64,000 bases of DNA from Candidatus Wallbacteria bacterium (GTDB taxonomy: Bacteria > Muiribacteriota > JAQTZZ01): the NCBI GenBank assembly GCA_028687545.1, contig JAQTZZ010000006.1, positions 1 to 64,000 on the forward strand, written 5' to 3'. This document shows, piece after piece, positions 24,782 through 33,065 of the stretch (positions within the stretch are counted from its first letter, which is position 1; every line of letters starts with the position of its first letter). Both the position numbers and the translations under genes were made by a program. The notes under the pieces were generated by a model. It was not told the origin of the DNA, did no database searches, and saw only the letters and a program-made list of their open reading frames with translations.

Positions 24782-25477
24782 GTGCAAAGAAAAATAGTCA
24801 AGATAGACAAAAATAAATGCAACGGCTGCGGGCTTTGCGTCGAAGCCTGCAATGAGGGTGCGATCGGGATCGTGAAGGGAAAAGCCAAGCTGCTGTCTGA
24901 AACATATTGCGACGGTCTTGGAACATGTCTCGCAGAGTGCCCTCAGGGTGCTATTTTTATTGAAGAGAGGGAAGCTAAGCCCTTTGATGAGCTGGCTGTA
25001 ATTAAGAAGGAGAAGAAGTTGGCTTGCGGCTGTCCCTCTTCAGCAGCCCGGGAATTGAAGCCTGCTCCCAGAAAAACTCCGGCTGAAAAATGCGGCCCAT
25101 CCCAACTCAAAAACTGGCCTGTGCAGTTGAATCTGATGCCAGTGAACGCTCCCTACTTCAAGCAAGCGGGCCTTCTGATCGCGGCTGACTGTGTTCCTTT
25201 TGCCTATGCCTCATTCCATTCCCAGCTGCTGGCCGGAAAAATATTATTGATCGGATGTCCCAAACTGGATGACGCCCAGCATTACATGATGAAGTTATCG
25301 GAAATTTTCAATGCCAATGATATTCATTCCATCACGATCGCCTTCATGGAAGTCCCCTGCTGCCATGGACTGGCAAGGCTGGTGAGGCAGGCGCTTGAGC
25401 AGTCTGGTCAGAGAATCTCCATCACTTTGATCAAGATCGGAATCAACGGTGAACTGCTGGAGAAAAGCAATGGCTGA
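24782..25477 (+). CDS. 4Fe-4S dicluster ferredoxin-like protein, probable Hcp partner
   Basis: 231 residues, GTG start with AGGAGG upstream. Two cluster motifs: CNGCGLCVEAC plus a closing-type pattern, and CDGLGTCLAECPQGA. The remaining 150 residues hold further Cys (CGCPSSAARE, DCVPFAYASFH, GCPKLDD, PCCHGLARL) and resemble ATP-independent ferredoxin proteins that accompany hcp in anaerobes. Probable cytoplasmic electron carrier to Hcp. Regulated with rrf2. Confidence 0.85.
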   Translation: MQRKIVKIDKNKCNGCGLCVEACNEGAIGIVKGKAKLLSETYCDGLGTCLAECPQGAIFIEEREAKPFDELAVIKKEKKLACGCPSSAARELKPAPRKTPAEKCGPSQLKNWPVQLNLMPVNAPYFKQAGLLIAADCVPFAYASFHSQLLAGKILLIGCPKLDDAQHYMMKLSEIFNANDIHSITIAFMEVPCCHGLARLVRQALEQSGQRISITLIKIGINGELLEKSNG

Positions 25478-25865
25478 AATCCGTCATGTCCTTACAATAT
25501 TGGCTGTTTCAGACCTTAAACGTGCTGAGAAATTTTACAACGAAGCCTTTGGATTCAAAACCAGGGTGAATGTACCGGTTTACATTGAATACGAGCTGCC
25601 CAACGGAATCAGCTTCGGGATCTACAAGAAGGATTCGTTTGCAATCAACACCGGTGAAAAACCTTTTCTGCCCCCTTCAAGCGCTATTTCCGGCTGCGAG
25701 ATTTATTTTCATTGTGACGATCTGGATCAGGCCATCCGGAATCTGAAAAAGGCCGGGGCCAGGATTCTTTCAGAGAGAAAGACACGCGACTGGGGTGATG
25801 AGGCAGCATATTTCGCAGACCCTGACGGGAATGTGCTGGTGCTGGCACAACCTATTCTTAAGTAG
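25470..25865 (+). CDS. VOC-family (glyoxalase/bleomycin-resistance fold) protein
   Basis: 131 residues, ATG overlaps the ferredoxin by 8 bases, GGAG upstream. Two beta-alpha-beta-beta-beta halves: VLTILAVSDLKRAEKFYNEA at the start and a typical ending AAYFADPDGNVLVLAQ. Candidate metal ligands are His6 and Glu47-like positions and Glu in the second half, but the substrate cannot be told. Third gene of the rrf2 operon; a role in nitrosative or electrophile stress is a guess. Confidence 0.85.
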   Translation: MAEIRHVLTILAVSDLKRAEKFYNEAFGFKTRVNVPVYIEYELPNGISFGIYKKDSFAINTGEKPFLPPSSAISGCEIYFHCDDLDQAIRNLKKAGARILSERKTRDWGDEAAYFADPDGNVLVLAQPILK

Positions 25866-25891
25866 GGGTGAACGGCCGTTCACCCCTACTT
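25860..25891. repeat. Perfect 32-bp palindrome at the end of the VOC gene
   Basis: Arms AAGTAGGGGTGAACGG and CCGTTCACCCCTACTT, no loop and no T-run; it includes the TAG stop of the VOC gene. The core GAACGG-GTTC recurs in the hairpin at 51814-51839. Could stop transcription or stabilise mRNA. Confidence 0.7.
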
Positions 25892-25924
25892 GAATCATTT
25901 CGGTCACGGTAATACAATTCCTTC

Positions 25925-26254
25925 ATGCTGACCATAGTTCTCTTGATCATTTCCAATGTTTTCATGACTTTTGCCTGGTACGGGCATCTGCGTTACAAAA
26001 GTTCCGCGCTCTGGCTGGCGATTCTGGTGAGCTGGCTGATCGCTTTTGTGGAATACTGCTTCCAGGTGCCTGCGAATCGATACGGTTCAGCAAAGTTCAC
26101 TACTGCCCAGCTCAAGACGATCCAGGAAGTGATCACTCTGGTGGTATTTTCGATCTTTTCAGTGTTATATCTGAAAGAACAGTTCCGCTGGAACTATCTG
26201 GTGGGTTTTTTCTTCCTGGTAGTGGCTGCTTTTTTCATTTTCAGGAAATGGTGA
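25925..26254 (+). CDS. DUF486 family membrane protein
   Basis: 109 residues, four membrane helices, with NVFMTFAWYGHL near the N-terminus, SWLIAFVEYCFQVPANRYG in the middle and LKEQFRWNYLVGF at the end, all typical of DUF486 proteins, which resemble half-size drug/metabolite transporters. They are thought to dimerise; the substrate is unknown. Confidence 0.88.
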   Translation: MLTIVLLIISNVFMTFAWYGHLRYKSSALWLAILVSWLIAFVEYCFQVPANRYGSAKFTTAQLKTIQEVITLVVFSIFSVLYLKEQFRWNYLVGFFFLVVAAFFIFRKW

Positions 26255-26279
26255 ATTAGTATAGGCTCCTAATCCTTCG

Positions 26280-26309
26280 AGCTTCTTACAATTAATATTG
26301 TTAGAAGCT
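26280..26309. repeat. Palindromic repeat, family 1 copy b
   Basis: Arms AGCTTCTTACAAT and ATTGTTAGAAGCT, related to 14676-14709. Overlaps the last codons and stop of modE and lies between two convergent genes, so it may end both transcripts. Confidence 0.6.
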
Positions 26310-27110
26310 TCCTATTATCACGCTGGAAGCCTTGAACATGGCGGTTACGGCAGAGCCGGTCCTGATCCCAAGGTTTTTTACGCTCTCGTCAGTGATCGCT
26401 GCGGTGAGTGTATTTCCACCAGGCAGCTTTAAAATCACCTCTGAATTGACCCCGTCTGACATGATTTTCTCTACTATGCCCCGATAGATATTTCTGGCAC
26501 TGGTTTGGAAGTCTTCTTCAACAGTCAGGATCACCCAGGATGCTTTCACCAGGCCGCAGGCCTCATCTCCGATTTTAAGCCTCAGATTTTCCAGGCTCTG
26601 ATTGGTGATAGTGGCTGCGATGCTGTCCCCGCCCTTGAGTGAGAGGACTACCTCTGCATTCAAAGTGCCCTGCTTGATCAGGGAAACAGTGCCGTAAAAA
26701 AGATTCCGCGCACTGGTCTTTAAAAGCATTTTTCTGAAAAACTGATAAGATTCGTCGAAATCGTCGAGAGCGAGGCGCAGAAAATCCAGTAGTTTCTGCT
26801 GTTCGGTTTCAATCTGGCGGAACATGGTGACCATTTTAAGCCCCTTTCCCGTGAGCCTGGTTCCACCACCGCCTGAACCTCCGCTGGAACTTTCCACCAG
26901 TGGTTCGTCTGATAGATTATTGACCCTGTCGATGGTGTCCCAGGCGGTTTTATAACTGATGCCGGCAGCTTTAGCTGCCTTGGTAATCGAGCCACATTCT
27001 GCGATTTTTTCCAGGAGCAGTACAGAGGGATTACCCAGAAATTCATGATTATCTTTTTTCAGCTGCAGAGATGTCTTAAGAGAGATTTCATGATCCGTTT
27101 TCCGCTTCAT
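26301..27110 (-). CDS. modE: ModE-type molybdate/[19 protein letters not shown] regulator
   Basis: 269 residues. LysR-like winged helix at about 25-100 with ITKAAKAAGISYKTAWDTID and the Gly-rich wing SSSGGSGGGGTRL, then two MOP domains (132-196 and 203-267), each starting TSARN. This is the complete ModE layout: oxyanion binding in the MOP pair makes the dimer bind DNA. Last gene of the minus-strand operon DUF364-exbB-exbD-tonB-modE, 9 bases after tonB. ModE-like operators at 29601, 31780 and 36404 suggest autoregulation and control of the neighbouring operons. Confidence 0.96.
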   Translation of the reverse strand: MKRKTDHEISLKTSLQLKKDNHEFLGNPSVLLLEKIAECGSITKAAKAAGISYKTAWDTIDRVNNLSDEPLVESSSGGSGGGGTRLTGKGLKMVTMFRQIETEQQKLLDFLRLALDDFDESYQFFRKMLLKTSARNLFYGTVSLIKQGTLNAEVVLSLKGGDSIAATITNQSLENLRLKIGDEACGLVKASWVILTVEEDFQTSARNIYRGIVEKIMSDGVNSEVILKLPGGNTLTAAITDESVKNLGIRTGSAVTAMFKASSVIIGSF

Positions 27111-27119
27111 TGTCTATCC

Positions 27120-27848
27120 TCATTCGATTTTTTTGATCAAAACCGGCAGTCTGAGCGTAAGAAAATCCAGTGGCTTTCCTTCGAATTTTCGAAGTCTGCC
27201 TGACAGCGATCTGATCTTATCAGCTACTGCCTGATCCAGTTCGGACCGGCTTGAATTTCTGATGAAATGCAGGTTACCGAGCGTTCCGTCTGAACGGACT
27301 TCGAATTCAACTTCCAGGCGCTGGTCGCTGCGTACTGAAAACTCATAGTTGAGTTCCTGCACTGTCCTGGCTATCTCCCCCTGCACATAGGTGAGGTAAC
27401 TTTCCTTGAAGCTCAAGTATTCAGCATTTGAATCGTGACGATCGGCCTGAGGGGTAGTTGAAAGAATAGCGATACCTGCCTGCGCCGGTTTATCAGCAGG
27501 AGGCGGGACTGAGCTGAAAATTGATGCAACAGGAGTGGCAGGCTCTGAGTGCTTCTCAGGTTTTCTGACCTGTGCATCAGATTTTTTCCTGACTGGCAGT
27601 TTTTCAGGTTCATGGATCACCGGTTTTGGTTCAGGTGGTTTCGGCTCGGGCTTAAGTTCGGGTTTCGGAAGTGGCGGGGGTGGAGGAGGTGCAATCACTG
27701 CCGGAAGTGGCGCGGGAACTGGAACTCTTGCCACCATCAGGGAGATTCTGGATTGCAGCGGAAGACTGGATGATCCTTCGCAGATTGGATACTGCAGGGC
27801 CAGGGCATGCAGGGATAAAGAGATAGCCATTGCCGCTTTAAAATTCAT
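27120..27848 (-). CDS. tonB: TonB energy-transducing protein
   Basis: 242 residues: N-terminal signal anchor (AMAISLSLHALALQ), a long Pro/Lys/Glu-rich periplasm-spanning region (IAPPPPPPLPKPELKPEPK and following), and a C-terminal domain with VRSDGTLGNLHFIRNSSRS typical of TonB. It passes the energy of the ExbB/ExbD motor to outer-membrane receptors. Its place directly before modE and after exbD points to a TonB dedicated to molybdate, tungstate or a chelate of them; no receptor gene is in the window. Confidence 0.92.
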   Translation of the reverse strand: MNFKAAMAISLSLHALALQYPICEGSSSLPLQSRISLMVARVPVPAPLPAVIAPPPPPPLPKPELKPEPKPPEPKPVIHEPEKLPVRKKSDAQVRKPEKHSEPATPVASIFSSVPPPADKPAQAGIAILSTTPQADRHDSNAEYLSFKESYLTYVQGEIARTVQELNYEFSVRSDQRLEVEFEVRSDGTLGNLHFIRNSSRSELDQAVADKIRSLSGRLRKFEGKPLDFLTLRLPVLIKKIE

Positions 27849-27859
27849 TGTATATCAGG

Positions 27860-28249
27860 TCACTCAAGGTTATAAACCAGATTTATCTTCGGGTTACGAT
27901 AACTCAAAACATCAAAAACGCGGGCAAAATCGTTGAATCTGCATTTCCTGTCCACAGCCAGTGTCACAGTATCGTCCGGAAGCGGGATTGTCTTCAGATC
28001 TTCAAGTGATGCTGGTTGTTTGTCTACCAGGATCGATCCGTCAGCACCCAGTTCGACGAGCTTCTGGGGAGGACCGCTGATCTGGTCCCGCTTTTCGGCT
28101 GCTGCGGGCGGGACAATGTCCAGGTAATTAAATTTGGCGAATGAGGTGGAGAGTACCAGAAAAATGATCAGCACAAGCAGCACATCAATCAAAGGGGTGA
28201 GGTACATGGTTAAAAGCGGATGTCGGTCCAGGTAGCTGAGTCTTTTCAT
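27860..28249 (-). CDS. exbD: ExbD/TolR-type motor protein
   Basis: 129 residues from the ATG at 28249, which almost abuts the exbB stop; an upstream in-frame start at 28294 lies inside exbB. One membrane helix with the proton-carrying Asp in YLTPLIDVLLVLIIFLVLS, then a periplasmic domain with ILVDKQPASLEDL and VTLAVDRKC. Ten bases before tonB. Confidence 0.92.
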   Translation of the reverse strand: MKRLSYLDRHPLLTMYLTPLIDVLLVLIIFLVLSTSFAKFNYLDIVPPAAAEKRDQISGPPQKLVELGADGSILVDKQPASLEDLKTIPLPDDTVTLAVDRKCRFNDFARVFDVLSYRNPKINLVYNLE

Positions 28250-28250
28250 T

Positions 28251-28793
28251 TCAGTTCCGGTTAGAGAAAATTTTTCGGAGTCTGAGCAGAGCATCCCTGT
28301 TTTTCAGGTCAAAATACTGCAGCATGGCTGTAGCAGGGATTGCGATCAGGATGCCGGTGAAGGTGGTGACCAGTGCTTCCCAGATGCCTGTGGCAAGAAA
28401 GGACGGATCAGTATGATAGCCTGTGACTGAAATGGCGCGGAACATTTTGATGATTCCGGAGATGGTGCCCAGAAGACCGATCAAGGGAGCGGTACTGGCC
28501 GCAAAATAAAGCACTCCGAAATAACGGGTATTCTGGCGGTATTCATCTTCCCAGAAAATCTCCTCCTGTTCACTGTTCTTACATCCTCCTGCAGCGAAAT
28601 CCTGATATCTCTTCTGCCTTGTTTCTAGATGTCCTTTTTTAAGGGACTCGTCAAGATCGTGGTAACTGGTTTCCAGTCCCCTGAAATAGAAATAGCGCTC
28701 GATCATTACACAGACTGTTAAAACCGAGAGCGCGAGCATGGGGTACATGAAAACAGCCCCCATTTTCAGATAATCAAGGAATGTCATCTGCAT
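28251..28793 (-). CDS. exbB: ExbB/TolQ/MotA-type proton channel
   Basis: 180 residues, AGGGGA seven bases before the ATG. Three membrane helices: FMYPMLALSVLTVCVMIERY, then AASTAPLIGLLGTISGIIKM and WEALVTTFTGILIAIPATAM, the latter two with the classical ExbB Thr and Pro residues. Works with ExbD and TonB. Slightly short for the family because the cytoplasmic loop is reduced. Confidence 0.93.
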   Translation of the reverse strand: MQMTFLDYLKMGAVFMYPMLALSVLTVCVMIERYFYFRGLETSYHDLDESLKKGHLETRQKRYQDFAAGGCKNSEQEEIFWEDEYRQNTRYFGVLYFAASTAPLIGLLGTISGIIKMFRAISVTGYHTDPSFLATGIWEALVTTFTGILIAIPATAMLQYFDLKNRDALLRLRKIFSNRN

Positions 28794-28804
28794 TGAATTA
28801 TCCC

Positions 28805-29584
28805 CTAAATTTTTTTCAGGAATTTCTGCAGTTGCGGAGTCCGGGTCAGGCAGACTGTCTGAAATGTGCCTGCCGGAGCTCCGGGCAGGCCGCCGCCCCC
28901 GTGCTGATAATAATCCAGCACCTGGCGCTCGTCGGGAAGCAGCACTGAGCCGACCAAGTCAATCCCGAAATCAAAAAAAACATCGGAAAAAGGAACAGTC
29001 GGACCAAGCAGGATCCGGTACTTTGCATTCGGAGTCCGCCTGATCACTTCTTCGAAAGTACCGTTGACCAGGGTCAGGCCGGTCAAAAAGAGCAGTTCGG
29101 TTTTGGAAAGCAGTTGATGCGAATCGCTCCACAGAATGTCGCCTGGGCCTGGAGACAGTTCGACTATGTCGACAGGCAGGCCCTGGTCGCGCCAGCGCTC
29201 AGCCAGGGGAAAGTGGCCGATAAAAGCGGTTTTATGGCTTGCGGCAAGCTTTTCAAAGGCATCGATGGCATCGCCTTCAAAGTAGAGATCCGGCAGAGGA
29301 AGCGCGCTGCTGATGCAGGCCATGCCCAGTGAGGCCTTCAGGCAATTTCTGCTCTCAAGCATTTCCACTGCCACATCCCGCACTTTCCTTCCCACCAGTT
29401 CCTTCAGATAACAGCGGTGATGTGTCTGCGAGTCATCATCCAGTCCGGGCATGCCTGTGATCATGATCGCCATGCCCAGGCGTTTCGACTTTGCGAGCAC
29501 TGCATTTACGAATGTATAAAATTCCTTGAGTTTGATTTTAGGGTCGATCCGGCTGAGCAGGGCGTCGCGCAATTTACTGTCCAT
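28805..29584 (-). CDS. DUF364 protein (putative heavy-metal chelation domain)
   Basis: About 259 residues. The N-terminal half resembles DUF4213 (VEMLESRNCLKASLGMACIS) and the C-terminal half DUF364: FIGHFPLAERWRDQG, VDIVELSPGPGDI, LTGLTLVNGTFEEVIRR, LLGPTVPFSDVFFDFGID. These proteins often lie beside metal or metal-chelate ABC transporters and radical SAM genes in anaerobes. Start: an ATG at 29596 overlaps a GGAG that serves the ATG at 29584, so 29584 is chosen. It is the first gene of the ModE operon, with the operator 17 bases upstream. Confidence 0.85.
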   Translation of the reverse strand: MDSKLRDALLSRIDPKIKLKEFYTFVNAVLAKSKRLGMAIMITGMPGLDDDSQTHHRCYLKELVGRKVRDVAVEMLESRNCLKASLGMACISSALPLPDLYFEGDAIDAFEKLAASHKTAFIGHFPLAERWRDQGLPVDIVELSPGPGDILWSDSHQLLSKTELLFLTGLTLVNGTFEEVIRRTPNAKYRILLGPTVPFSDVFFDFGIDLVGSVLLPDERQVLDYYQHGGGGLPGAPAGTFQTVCLTRTPQLQKFLKKI

Positions 29585-29600
29585 GATATTCTCCATTTAG

Positions 29601-29642
29601 CGTTATATAATGATTTATATCACAAAGCCAGTGGACTGTAAA
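29601..29642 (-). promoter_or_regulatory. ModE-like operator on the DUF364-exbBD-tonB-modE promoter
   Basis: Minus-strand promoter TTTACA (29642-29637), 17-base spacer, TATAAA (29619-29614). Over the -10 region lies CGT-TATAT-N7-TATAT (29601-29620), which fits the TATAT-N7-TAYAT rule for ModE. The ribosome site and ATG follow directly, so bound regulator would block initiation. Confidence 0.75.
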
Positions 29643-29723
29643 CAGAGTTTTAATGCAGGGACAGTGCTGGAAAAAGCGTTTAAGTGACCGGTTAAGCCAA
29701 CTGGCCATATGATGATTCAATTA

Positions 29724-29886
29724 AACTAAGGAATTGTTCCTGCGGAGGAGTTCAAGGCGTCGCTGAAGCCTTGCTATTGGTAGAATCACACCGAAGCAAG
29801 TTGCTGAGGTGGTCACAGCCGCCGATAAGTGTAGCTGGCACAAGAAGTGCCAGCGGAACGACCGGAGCAGGAATAATTCCTTAGTT
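29724..29886 (+). ncRNA. Structured repeat element, copy C
   Basis: The gene-free stretch 29585-29887 holds the ModE promoter and this element. Closing stem 29724-29743 with 29867-29886: 20 of 20 positions pair (one G-T). Inside, TCCTGCGGAGGAGTTCAAGG, CGTCGCTGAA, AGAATCA, GCCGATAAGTGTAG, a hairpin GCTGGCAC-AAGA-AGTGCCAGC, then GGAACGACCGGAGCAGGAA. Same core as copies A and B; the outer stem sequence is different but still paired. It lies antisense to its minus-strand neighbours and ends one base before the xdhC stop codon. Confidence 0.75.
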
Positions 29887-29887
29887 A

Positions 29888-30700
29888 TTATTCAGGGTCC
29901 CGCATGTGTCTGATCTGCACGCCTTCCTGCACAGCCTTGATCTCGGCGCTGATGGCCAGGGCAATCTCCGCAGGCTCCCTCACTCCAAGATTGAAGCCGA
30001 TCGGGGTGTATACGCGGGGACCGATTTTCAGACCTTTTTTCTCCATCATCTGTAAGGATACTGCTACCTTGGCTCTGCTGCCGATCATGCCGATGTAAGG
30101 AATTTCCGGGATTCTCAAAAGCTGCTCCAGTACCTCCTGATCATGGACATGGCCGTATGTCATGATCACGCAATAGGACTGGGCTTCAGGCTTGATCTTA
30201 TCGGAAATCTTAGTAAATTCTCCCAGAATCAGTTCAGCTTCGGGGTATTTTTCTTTTGTGAGAAACTCCGGCCTGTCGTCAAAGACCTTACAGGGCCAGG
30301 AGAGGATAGCGCAGTACTTGGCAAGCTGCTCGCCTATGTGGCCTGCACCGAAGATCAGCACTTCCAGAGCTTTATCAGGATACACGGGCTCGATGAAGAC
30401 AGTGGTTCTGCCGCCGCAGAGGGCCTTCTTTTCCTTTCCGTCTGCCGTGCTGACCCATTCTCCGCCGTCAAGTTTGTATTCATGGATCAGGGTTTTGCCG
30501 CTTTTGATCGACTCGATTGCCCTGGCGATGCAGTCGTGTTCCAGCGCGCCACCGCCCACAGTGCCTGCAATTTCTCCCTTTACGTTCACAGTCATTTTAG
30601 CGCCGGGTTCCCTGGGAGTCGAGCCTTCAATGCTGATGATCGTCACGAGCGCGCAGGGAATTTTTTCTGACAGCCAGTGGTTGAGTCTGGAAAGCCACAT
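29888..30700 (-). CDS. xdhC: XdhC/CoxI-type molybdenum-cofactor maturation protein
   Basis: 270 residues from the ATG at 30700, which has GGAGG six bases upstream; longer in-frame starts would run into the cysK gene. XdhC_CoxI N-terminal domain (ALVTIISIEGSTPREPGAKM, GTVGGGALE, ALCGGRTTVF) and C-terminal Rossmann domain (LIFGAGHIGEQLA, YIGMIGSRAKV, TPIGFNLGVREPAEIALA). XdhC binds Mo cofactor, helps sulfurate it and inserts it into xanthine-dehydrogenase-family enzymes; none of those enzymes is in the window. Confidence 0.93.
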   Translation of the reverse strand: MWLSRLNHWLSEKIPCALVTIISIEGSTPREPGAKMTVNVKGEIAGTVGGGALEHDCIARAIESIKSGKTLIHEYKLDGGEWVSTADGKEKKALCGGRTTVFIEPVYPDKALEVLIFGAGHIGEQLAKYCAILSWPCKVFDDRPEFLTKEKYPEAELILGEFTKISDKIKPEAQSYCVIMTYGHVHDQEVLEQLLRIPEIPYIGMIGSRAKVAVSLQMMEKKGLKIGPRVYTPIGFNLGVREPAEIALAISAEIKAVQEGVQIRHMRDPE

Positions 30701-30797
30701 GCCATACCTCCAATATAAGCCATGCATGTTGAATTGATGCAAACCTTCTTGGCAAAGCATATCATATCTTTGGAAGTAACTTAAAGTGGAGGACTGA

Positions 30798-31754
30798 ATG
30801 TCCAGGATTTTTGAAGACAACAGCATGAGCATTGGAAATACACCGCTGATCAGGCTCAACCGGATTGCAAAAGGCCTTGGAGCATTCCTGCTGGTCAAAA
30901 TCGAAGGCCGCAACCCTTCGTATTCTGTTAAATGCAGGGTTGGAGCTTCCATGATCTGGGACGCTGAGAAAAGAGGAATCCTGAAGCCTGGAAAAAGCGA
31001 TGTCACTGTGATCGAACCCACCAGCGGCAATACGGGAATCGGCCTGGCTTACGTCTGCGCGGCCAGGGGATATCCGCTGATGCTCACAATGCCTGAAACC
31101 ATGTCCATGGAACGGCGTAAGATGCTGCAGGCCTTTGGCGCCAGACTGATACTTACTGAAGGAACGAAAGGGATGAAGGGAGCAATCGACAGGGCCGAGG
31201 AAATTTGCGCACTGGAACCTGACCGATATTTCCTGCCGCAGCAATTCAAAAATCCAGCCAATCCTGAGATCCATTTCAAGACCACTGGCCCTGAAATCTG
31301 GAACGATACAGACGGGCAGATCGATATTTTCGTGGCCGGTATAGGGACAGGCGGCACTATCACAGGAGTCAGCCGATACATCAAGCAGATTCAGAACAAA
31401 GCGATCCTCTCCGTAGCTGTGGAACCATTGAATTCACCGGTACTGACGGCAATCAGAAACGGAAAAATCCCCAAACCTGGCCCTCATAAAATCCAGGGGA
31501 TCGGTGCCGGCTTCAAACCTGAGATTCTCGACCTGAGCCTGGTGGATGAGATTCAGACTGTTTCCGATGATGAAGCCCTCGAATTCGCCAAGAGACTGCA
31601 CCGTGAAGAAGGGGTTACTTGCGGCATCTCGAGCGGAGCGGCTGTAGCAGCAGCCATGCGCATCGCCGGATCTTCTGTTCATAAGGGGAAATGCGTTGTG
31701 GCCATTCTCCCGGATTCAGGGGAGCGTTATCTGAGTACAGAGCTGTTTGGATGA
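30798..31754 (+). CDS. cysK: O-acetylserine sulfhydrylase (cysteine synthase)
   Basis: 318 residues, GGAGG before the ATG. PLP Lys in NPSYSVKCR, phosphate and substrate loops PTSGNTGIG and GTGGTITG, end with [10 protein letters not shown]. Makes cysteine from O-acetylserine and sulfide. CysM/CBS-type relatives cannot be wholly excluded. It is divergent from xdhC; a link with sulfur supply for the Mo cofactor is an inference from position. Confidence 0.92.
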   Translation: MSRIFEDNSMSIGNTPLIRLNRIAKGLGAFLLVKIEGRNPSYSVKCRVGASMIWDAEKRGILKPGKSDVTVIEPTSGNTGIGLAYVCAARGYPLMLTMPETMSMERRKMLQAFGARLILTEGTKGMKGAIDRAEEICALEPDRYFLPQQFKNPANPEIHFKTTGPEIWNDTDGQIDIFVAGIGTGGTITGVSRYIKQIQNKAILSVAVEPLNSPVLTAIRNGKIPKPGPHKIQGIGAGFKPEILDLSLVDEIQTVSDDEALEFAKRLHREEGVTCGISSGAAVAAAMRIAGSSVHKGKCVVAILPDSGERYLSTELFG

Positions 31755-31757
31755 TTT

Positions 31758-31803
31758 TTGTAACAATTTCCCAGTTGTGCGCTATATATTAATATATAAA
31801 ACG
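31758..31803 (+). promoter_or_regulatory. Promoter with ModE-like operator before the fused permease
   Basis: TTGTAACAATT (31758-31768) as -35 region, then CGC-TATAT-N7-TATAA (31780-31799) covering the expected -10 region and containing a 16-bp perfect palindrome (31783-31798). The -35 region is identical to that at 36383. The end of cysK overlaps the upstream edge. Confidence 0.7.
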
Positions 31804-31818
31804 AAAACGGGTGACAAT

Positions 31819-33051
31819 TTGGGTTCTTCGGCTGTCAAGCGGACTTTAATGTTTATGATCTTCTGCGCTGCACATCTGCTCATTTTTTCCATGCTTCTTA
31901 AAAAAGTTCCAAGTCTTAACGGTGTTTCCAGCTATGACTGGCCTACTAATCTCATGTTCCTCTGCGGAAATTTCTGGCTGGTTTTCTGTGGTCTGAAATA
32001 CAAGCAAGCCCTTCCTGCATTCAGCTGGAAAAATTATCTGGCAGGGTATCTGCTTCTTCTTTTATTCGTATATCTGATCAACAAAAGAGAATTGCTTTTC
32101 CTGATGGCCATTTTTCTGTATGCAGGGATGTACCACAATAAAAGGCTTACTGTCTATCTCTATCTTTTCCTGTTTTCGCTGATTGCGGTGAGTGCATACT
32201 GGATTTCAGGATTCCTGATCCTGGCTTTCATCTACGCTGTTTTAAGCGGGTTATGGGAACGCCTGAGCAGCGGGTTTGAAAAAGTGCTGGCCTTGTCGGG
32301 CGGACTGATTCTGCTGCTGGTGATTTTCCCGCTGCTTAACCTGCTTTTCCAGTACCAGCCCCAGACCCTGATCAATGCCTGCGGTCCGGAAATATGGAAT
32401 GCCATGCAGCTGAGTGCAGTCACAGCGCTGGTCTCAACCCTGATGATTTTCGTGATGGGTGTCCCGCTTGGCTATATCATGGCCAGGAACGATTTCAGGC
32501 TGAAAGCCGCAGTCGATGCTTTGATCGACCTGCCGATCATGGTTCCCCAGACAGCGGCAGGAATCGCCATTCTGGTCCTGGTCGGTCCTAAAACACCTCT
32601 GGGAGACTTTTTAGCTCAGCAATTCGGAGTGTCTTTTGCCGGAACAGCCATCGGCATTATCTGCTGCCAGATCTTTGTCAGTTTCCCGTTTCTGGTTCGG
32701 TCTGCGATCAATGCCTTTGAAGCGGTGGACGTGAAATTCGAAAATGCCAGCCGCTCGCTGGGTGCATCTGCAGCCCTGACTTTTTTCCGGATCACCCTGC
32801 CGCTTGCCGCGCCTGGGATTTTCAACGGCTGCATCCTGAGTTTTTCCAGGGCTCTCTCCGAAGCAGGCAGCCTGATGATAGTAGCTTACAGGCCGAGCAC
32901 GATCCCGATCATGATCGATGACACATTCAATCAGTTCGGCATGCGGGAGGCAGCCCCGATCACAGTAGTGTTTGTGGGCATCTGCTTCTGGGGGTTCATT
33001 TCTTTGAAATGGTTTTACGAGAGCCATAAAAAAAGGCTTTCCAGAGCTTGA
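31819..33051 (+). CDS. Molybdate/tungstate ABC permease with extra N-terminal membrane domain
   Basis: About 410 residues from a TTG at 31819 (or 393 from the ATG at 31849); any earlier start would overlap the operator. The first 180 or so residues are hydrophobic helices of unknown family (AYWISGFLILAFIYAVLSG and others). The last 230 are a ModB/WtpB-type permease: LIDLPIMVPQTAAGIAIL, then the EAA-like loop ENASRSLGASAALTFFRITL. Permeases of this family are normally 230-270 residues, so the N-terminal part is an addition. No ATPase or binding protein follows; the nearest are WtpA at 35336 (minus) and ATPases beyond 42 kb. Confidence 0.85.
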   Translation: MGSSAVKRTLMFMIFCAAHLLIFSMLLKKVPSLNGVSSYDWPTNLMFLCGNFWLVFCGLKYKQALPAFSWKNYLAGYLLLLLFVYLINKRELLFLMAIFLYAGMYHNKRLTVYLYLFLFSLIAVSAYWISGFLILAFIYAVLSGLWERLSSGFEKVLALSGGLILLLVIFPLLNLLFQYQPQTLINACGPEIWNAMQLSAVTALVSTLMIFVMGVPLGYIMARNDFRLKAAVDALIDLPIMVPQTAAGIAILVLVGPKTPLGDFLAQQFGVSFAGTAIGIICCQIFVSFPFLVRSAINAFEAVDVKFENASRSLGASAALTFFRITLPLAAPGIFNGCILSFSRALSEAGSLMIVAYRPSTIPIMIDDTFNQFGMREAAPITVVFVGICFWGFISLKWFYESHKKRLSRA

Positions 33052-33065
33052 TTCTGGAGGACACT

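Noticed and set aside
19373-29886. Structured elements as ordinary Rho-independent terminators
   Set aside because: They are 120-176 bases long, have conserved internal sequence and no T-run after the closing stem; separate terminators exist beside two of them.
30701-31030. N-terminal extension of xdhC
   Set aside because: It would run antisense through the cysK start; the ATG at 30700 has a strong GGAGG and matches the family start.
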